A DNA stretch of 5,489 nucleotides from Verrucomicrobiota bacterium (GTDB lineage Bacteria; Verrucomicrobiota; Verrucomicrobiia; Limisphaerales; UBA1096): positions 1 through 5,489 of the forward strand of contig JASLKI010000185.1 of assembly GCA_030747575.1 (NCBI GenBank), given 5' to 3'. Position numbers and translations under genes: made by a program. Positions 4,148-5,489 of the stretch are shown piece after piece (the first letter of the stretch is position 1; the number at the start of each line of letters is the position of its first letter). The notes below the pieces were generated by a model. It was not told the DNA's origin and did not search any database. It worked only from the letters and a program-made list of their open reading frames with translations.

Positions 4148-5489
4148 AACAAACGAAAATACCACTGACATTCCTTATTCTTGCCTTGGTCGGCGCAGCC
4201 TTGCCTGTGTTCGCGGAGTCTCGCCCAAATGTTCTTTTCATTGCGGTCGACGATTTAAACGACTGGGTTGGACATCTCGGTGGACATCCTCAGGCCAGAA
4301 CGCCAAATATCGACCGACTTGCGCGAATGGGGGTCTCCTTTACCAAGGCTTACTGTTCGGCCCCGTTGTGCAACCCATCACGGGTGAGCCTGCTGACCGG
4401 CATTGAGCCATCGAAATCCGGCGTCTACGGGAACGGCGAACGGTTCCGGCAGAAACTGCCCAAGGCGCTCACGCTCATGCAGTATTTTCGGATACACGGA
4501 TATACCGCAAAGGGCGGCGGCAAGATATTCCACGGCGCTAACCGACCGGGGGATCTGCCCTCTTGGGATTTCTATTTCAAGGCTTCCCTAATCAAGTCTA
4601 AATATAGGCAGCCGGCCAATCTGCCCACTTCGGCTTGGGCTCCTTGGGGTCCGCTGGATAATGAAGAGAGCGACATGCTGGACGCCAAGGTCGTAAACTG
4701 GGCGATTTCAGAACTCGAGAAAACCCACGACAAACCCTTTTTCTTGGCCTGCGGCTTTACCAAGCCGCATTTGCCTTGGCATGTCCCACGCAAATACTTC
4801 GATTTGCATCCTCTGGACAAGATCGTCCTTCCCAAAACGCTAAACAACGACCGCGACGACTTGCCAGCGTTTGGAAAAAAGCTAGCGCGGGAGGTGCACG
4901 ATGTATCCGGGCCACGAAACTTCGCCAAGCACGGCGAAGACCACGACATGGTTTTGAAATACAACCAGTGGTATCGAGCCGTGCAAAGTTATCTAGCGAC
5001 GATCAGTTTTGTGGATGCCCATGTGGGTCGACTATTAAAAACATTGCAGAACAGCGAATACGCCGACAACACAATCGTCGTTCTCTGGGGCGACCACGGT
5101 TGGCATTTGGGTGAAAAGCAGCACTGGCGCAAACACGCCCTTTGGGAGACAACGACACGGACAACATTGATTATCTCTGTACCCGGGCAGTTCCAGAAAA
5201 ACCGGCTTTCTCGACGCCCTGTCAGTTTAATAGACCTCTATCCAACGCTTGTGAAATTGTGCAGTTTGCCTGCTCGTAATGGGTTGGATGGACAAAGCAT
5301 CGTGCCGTTGTTACAGAATCCCAAAAGGAAGTGGGATCGTCCCGTGCTGATCACCTACGGTCAGGGCAACCACGCCGTGAGAACCGAGCGTTGGCGTTAC
5401 ATCCGATACCATGACGGAGGTGAAGAACTCTACGATCACGACTCCGATCCGCAGGAATGGACAAACCTTGCAAATTTATCCCGTCACTC
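4144..5489 (+). CDS. Secreted S1-type sulfatase, iduronate-2-sulfatase-like (3' end outside window)
   Basis: The frame runs 448 codons from GTG 4144 and is open at the window edge. MKQTKIPLTFLILALVGAALPVFA is a signal peptide with a signal peptidase I site after VFA (residue 24). NVLFIAVDDLNDW carries metal ligands D36-D37. C76-N-P-S-R80 followed by VSLLTG is the formylglycine signature (C-x-P-S-R...TG), so Cys76 must be oxidised by a sulfatase-maturating enzyme, which is not in this window. K127 and H130 (GGGKIFHG), K207-P-H209 (FTKPHLPW), D317-H318 (GDHGWHLGE) and K330 fit the active-site layout of human iduronate-2-sulfatase in order and spacing. ELYDHDSDPQEWTNL is the usual C-terminal region, so few residues are missing. 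It would remove sulfate from uronate-containing glycans; the exact substrate is unknown. GTG is chosen because the signal peptide begins there and it forms a four-base overlap with the mini-gene. Confidence 0.92.
   Translation, partial: MKQTKIPLTFLILALVGAALPVFAESRPNVLFIAVDDLNDWVGHLGGHPQARTPNIDRLARMGVSFTKAYCSAPLCNPSRVSLLTGIEPSKSGVYGNGERFRQKLPKALTLMQYFRIHGYTAKGGGKIFHGANRPGDLPSWDFYFKASLIKSKYRQPANLPTSAWAPWGPLDNEESDMLDAKVVNWAISELEKTHDKPFFLACGFTKPHLPWHVPRKYFDLHPLDKIVLPKTLNNDRDDLPAFGKKLAREVHDVSGPRNFAKHGEDHDMVLKYNQWYRAVQSYLATISFVDAHVGRLLKTLQNSEYADNTIVVLWGDHGWHLGEKQHWRKHALWETTTRTTLIISVPGQFQKNRLSRRPVSLIDLYPTLVKLCSLPARNGLDGQSIVPLLQNPKRKWDRPVLITYGQGNHAVRTERWRYIRYHDGGEELYDHDSDPQEWTNLANLSRH

Noticed and set aside
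4119..4406. 95-codon frame starting at GTG 4119
   Set aside because: It overlaps the sulfatase in another frame; the frame from 4144 carries the signal peptide and all catalytic motifs.
1..5489. CRISPR array
   Set aside because: The repeats are long, few, widely and unequally spaced, and protein-coding.

Overview
The window is one unbroken, single-direction stretch of coding DNA on the + strand, probably from a Verrucomicrobiota or Planctomycetota (PVC group) bacterium. That guess rests on gene content: short ankyrin-repeat lipoproteins in tandem, a secreted pectate-lyase-like protein, a CXXCH haem protein, and a formylglycine sulfatase of the iduronate-2-sulfatase type. No rRNA or other phylogenetic marker is present, so the taxonomy is inference.

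Layout: (1) 1-201, the 3' end of an ankyrin-repeat gene. (2) 198-665, a complete 155-aa ankyrin-repeat lipoprotein. (3) 662-2599, a 645-aa secreted alpha/alpha-toroid protein resembling pectate lyase family PL10; its first 16 residues are the ankyrin lipoprotein leader. (4) 2600-2793, a headless 3' remnant of another ankyrin gene. (5) 2790-4073, a 427-aa protein with two CXXCH haem motifs whose last residues are the ankyrin-family C-terminus. (6) 4070-4147, a 25-codon mini-gene made of the lipoprotein leader alone. (7) 4144-5489, an S1-type sulfatase that runs off the window. Adjacent reading frames overlap by four bases (ATGA at 198, 662, 2790 and 4070; GTGA at 4144). There is no intergenic gap, internal promoter or terminator that I can see, so translational coupling in one transcript is likely.

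The striking feature is a repeated module that spans each ankyrin-gene stop and the next gene's start. It encodes the C-terminal GGKTG(A/E)ELKAEGK tail, the ATGA overlap, and the MKHLLLTTIAAVVLVG-CGNPEA leader. A 79-nt stretch is identical at 184-262 and 4056-4134, 55 nt of it recur at 654-708, and 50 nt of the upstream half recur at 2746-2795. The three non-ankyrin genes are joined to this module at different points: the lyase after leader codon 16, the cytochrome between the start codon and the KAEGK tail, and the sulfatase after leader codon 25. Two of the joins are in-frame protein fusions. The arrangement looks like a tandem lipoprotein array whose near-identical junctions have captured, or been inserted among, functional cargo genes.

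Functionally, the lyase-like protein and the sulfatase are both exported and would suit degradation of a sulfated, uronate-containing polysaccharide. The haem protein is also predicted to be exported. The ankyrin lipoproteins have no assignable partner; their role is unknown.
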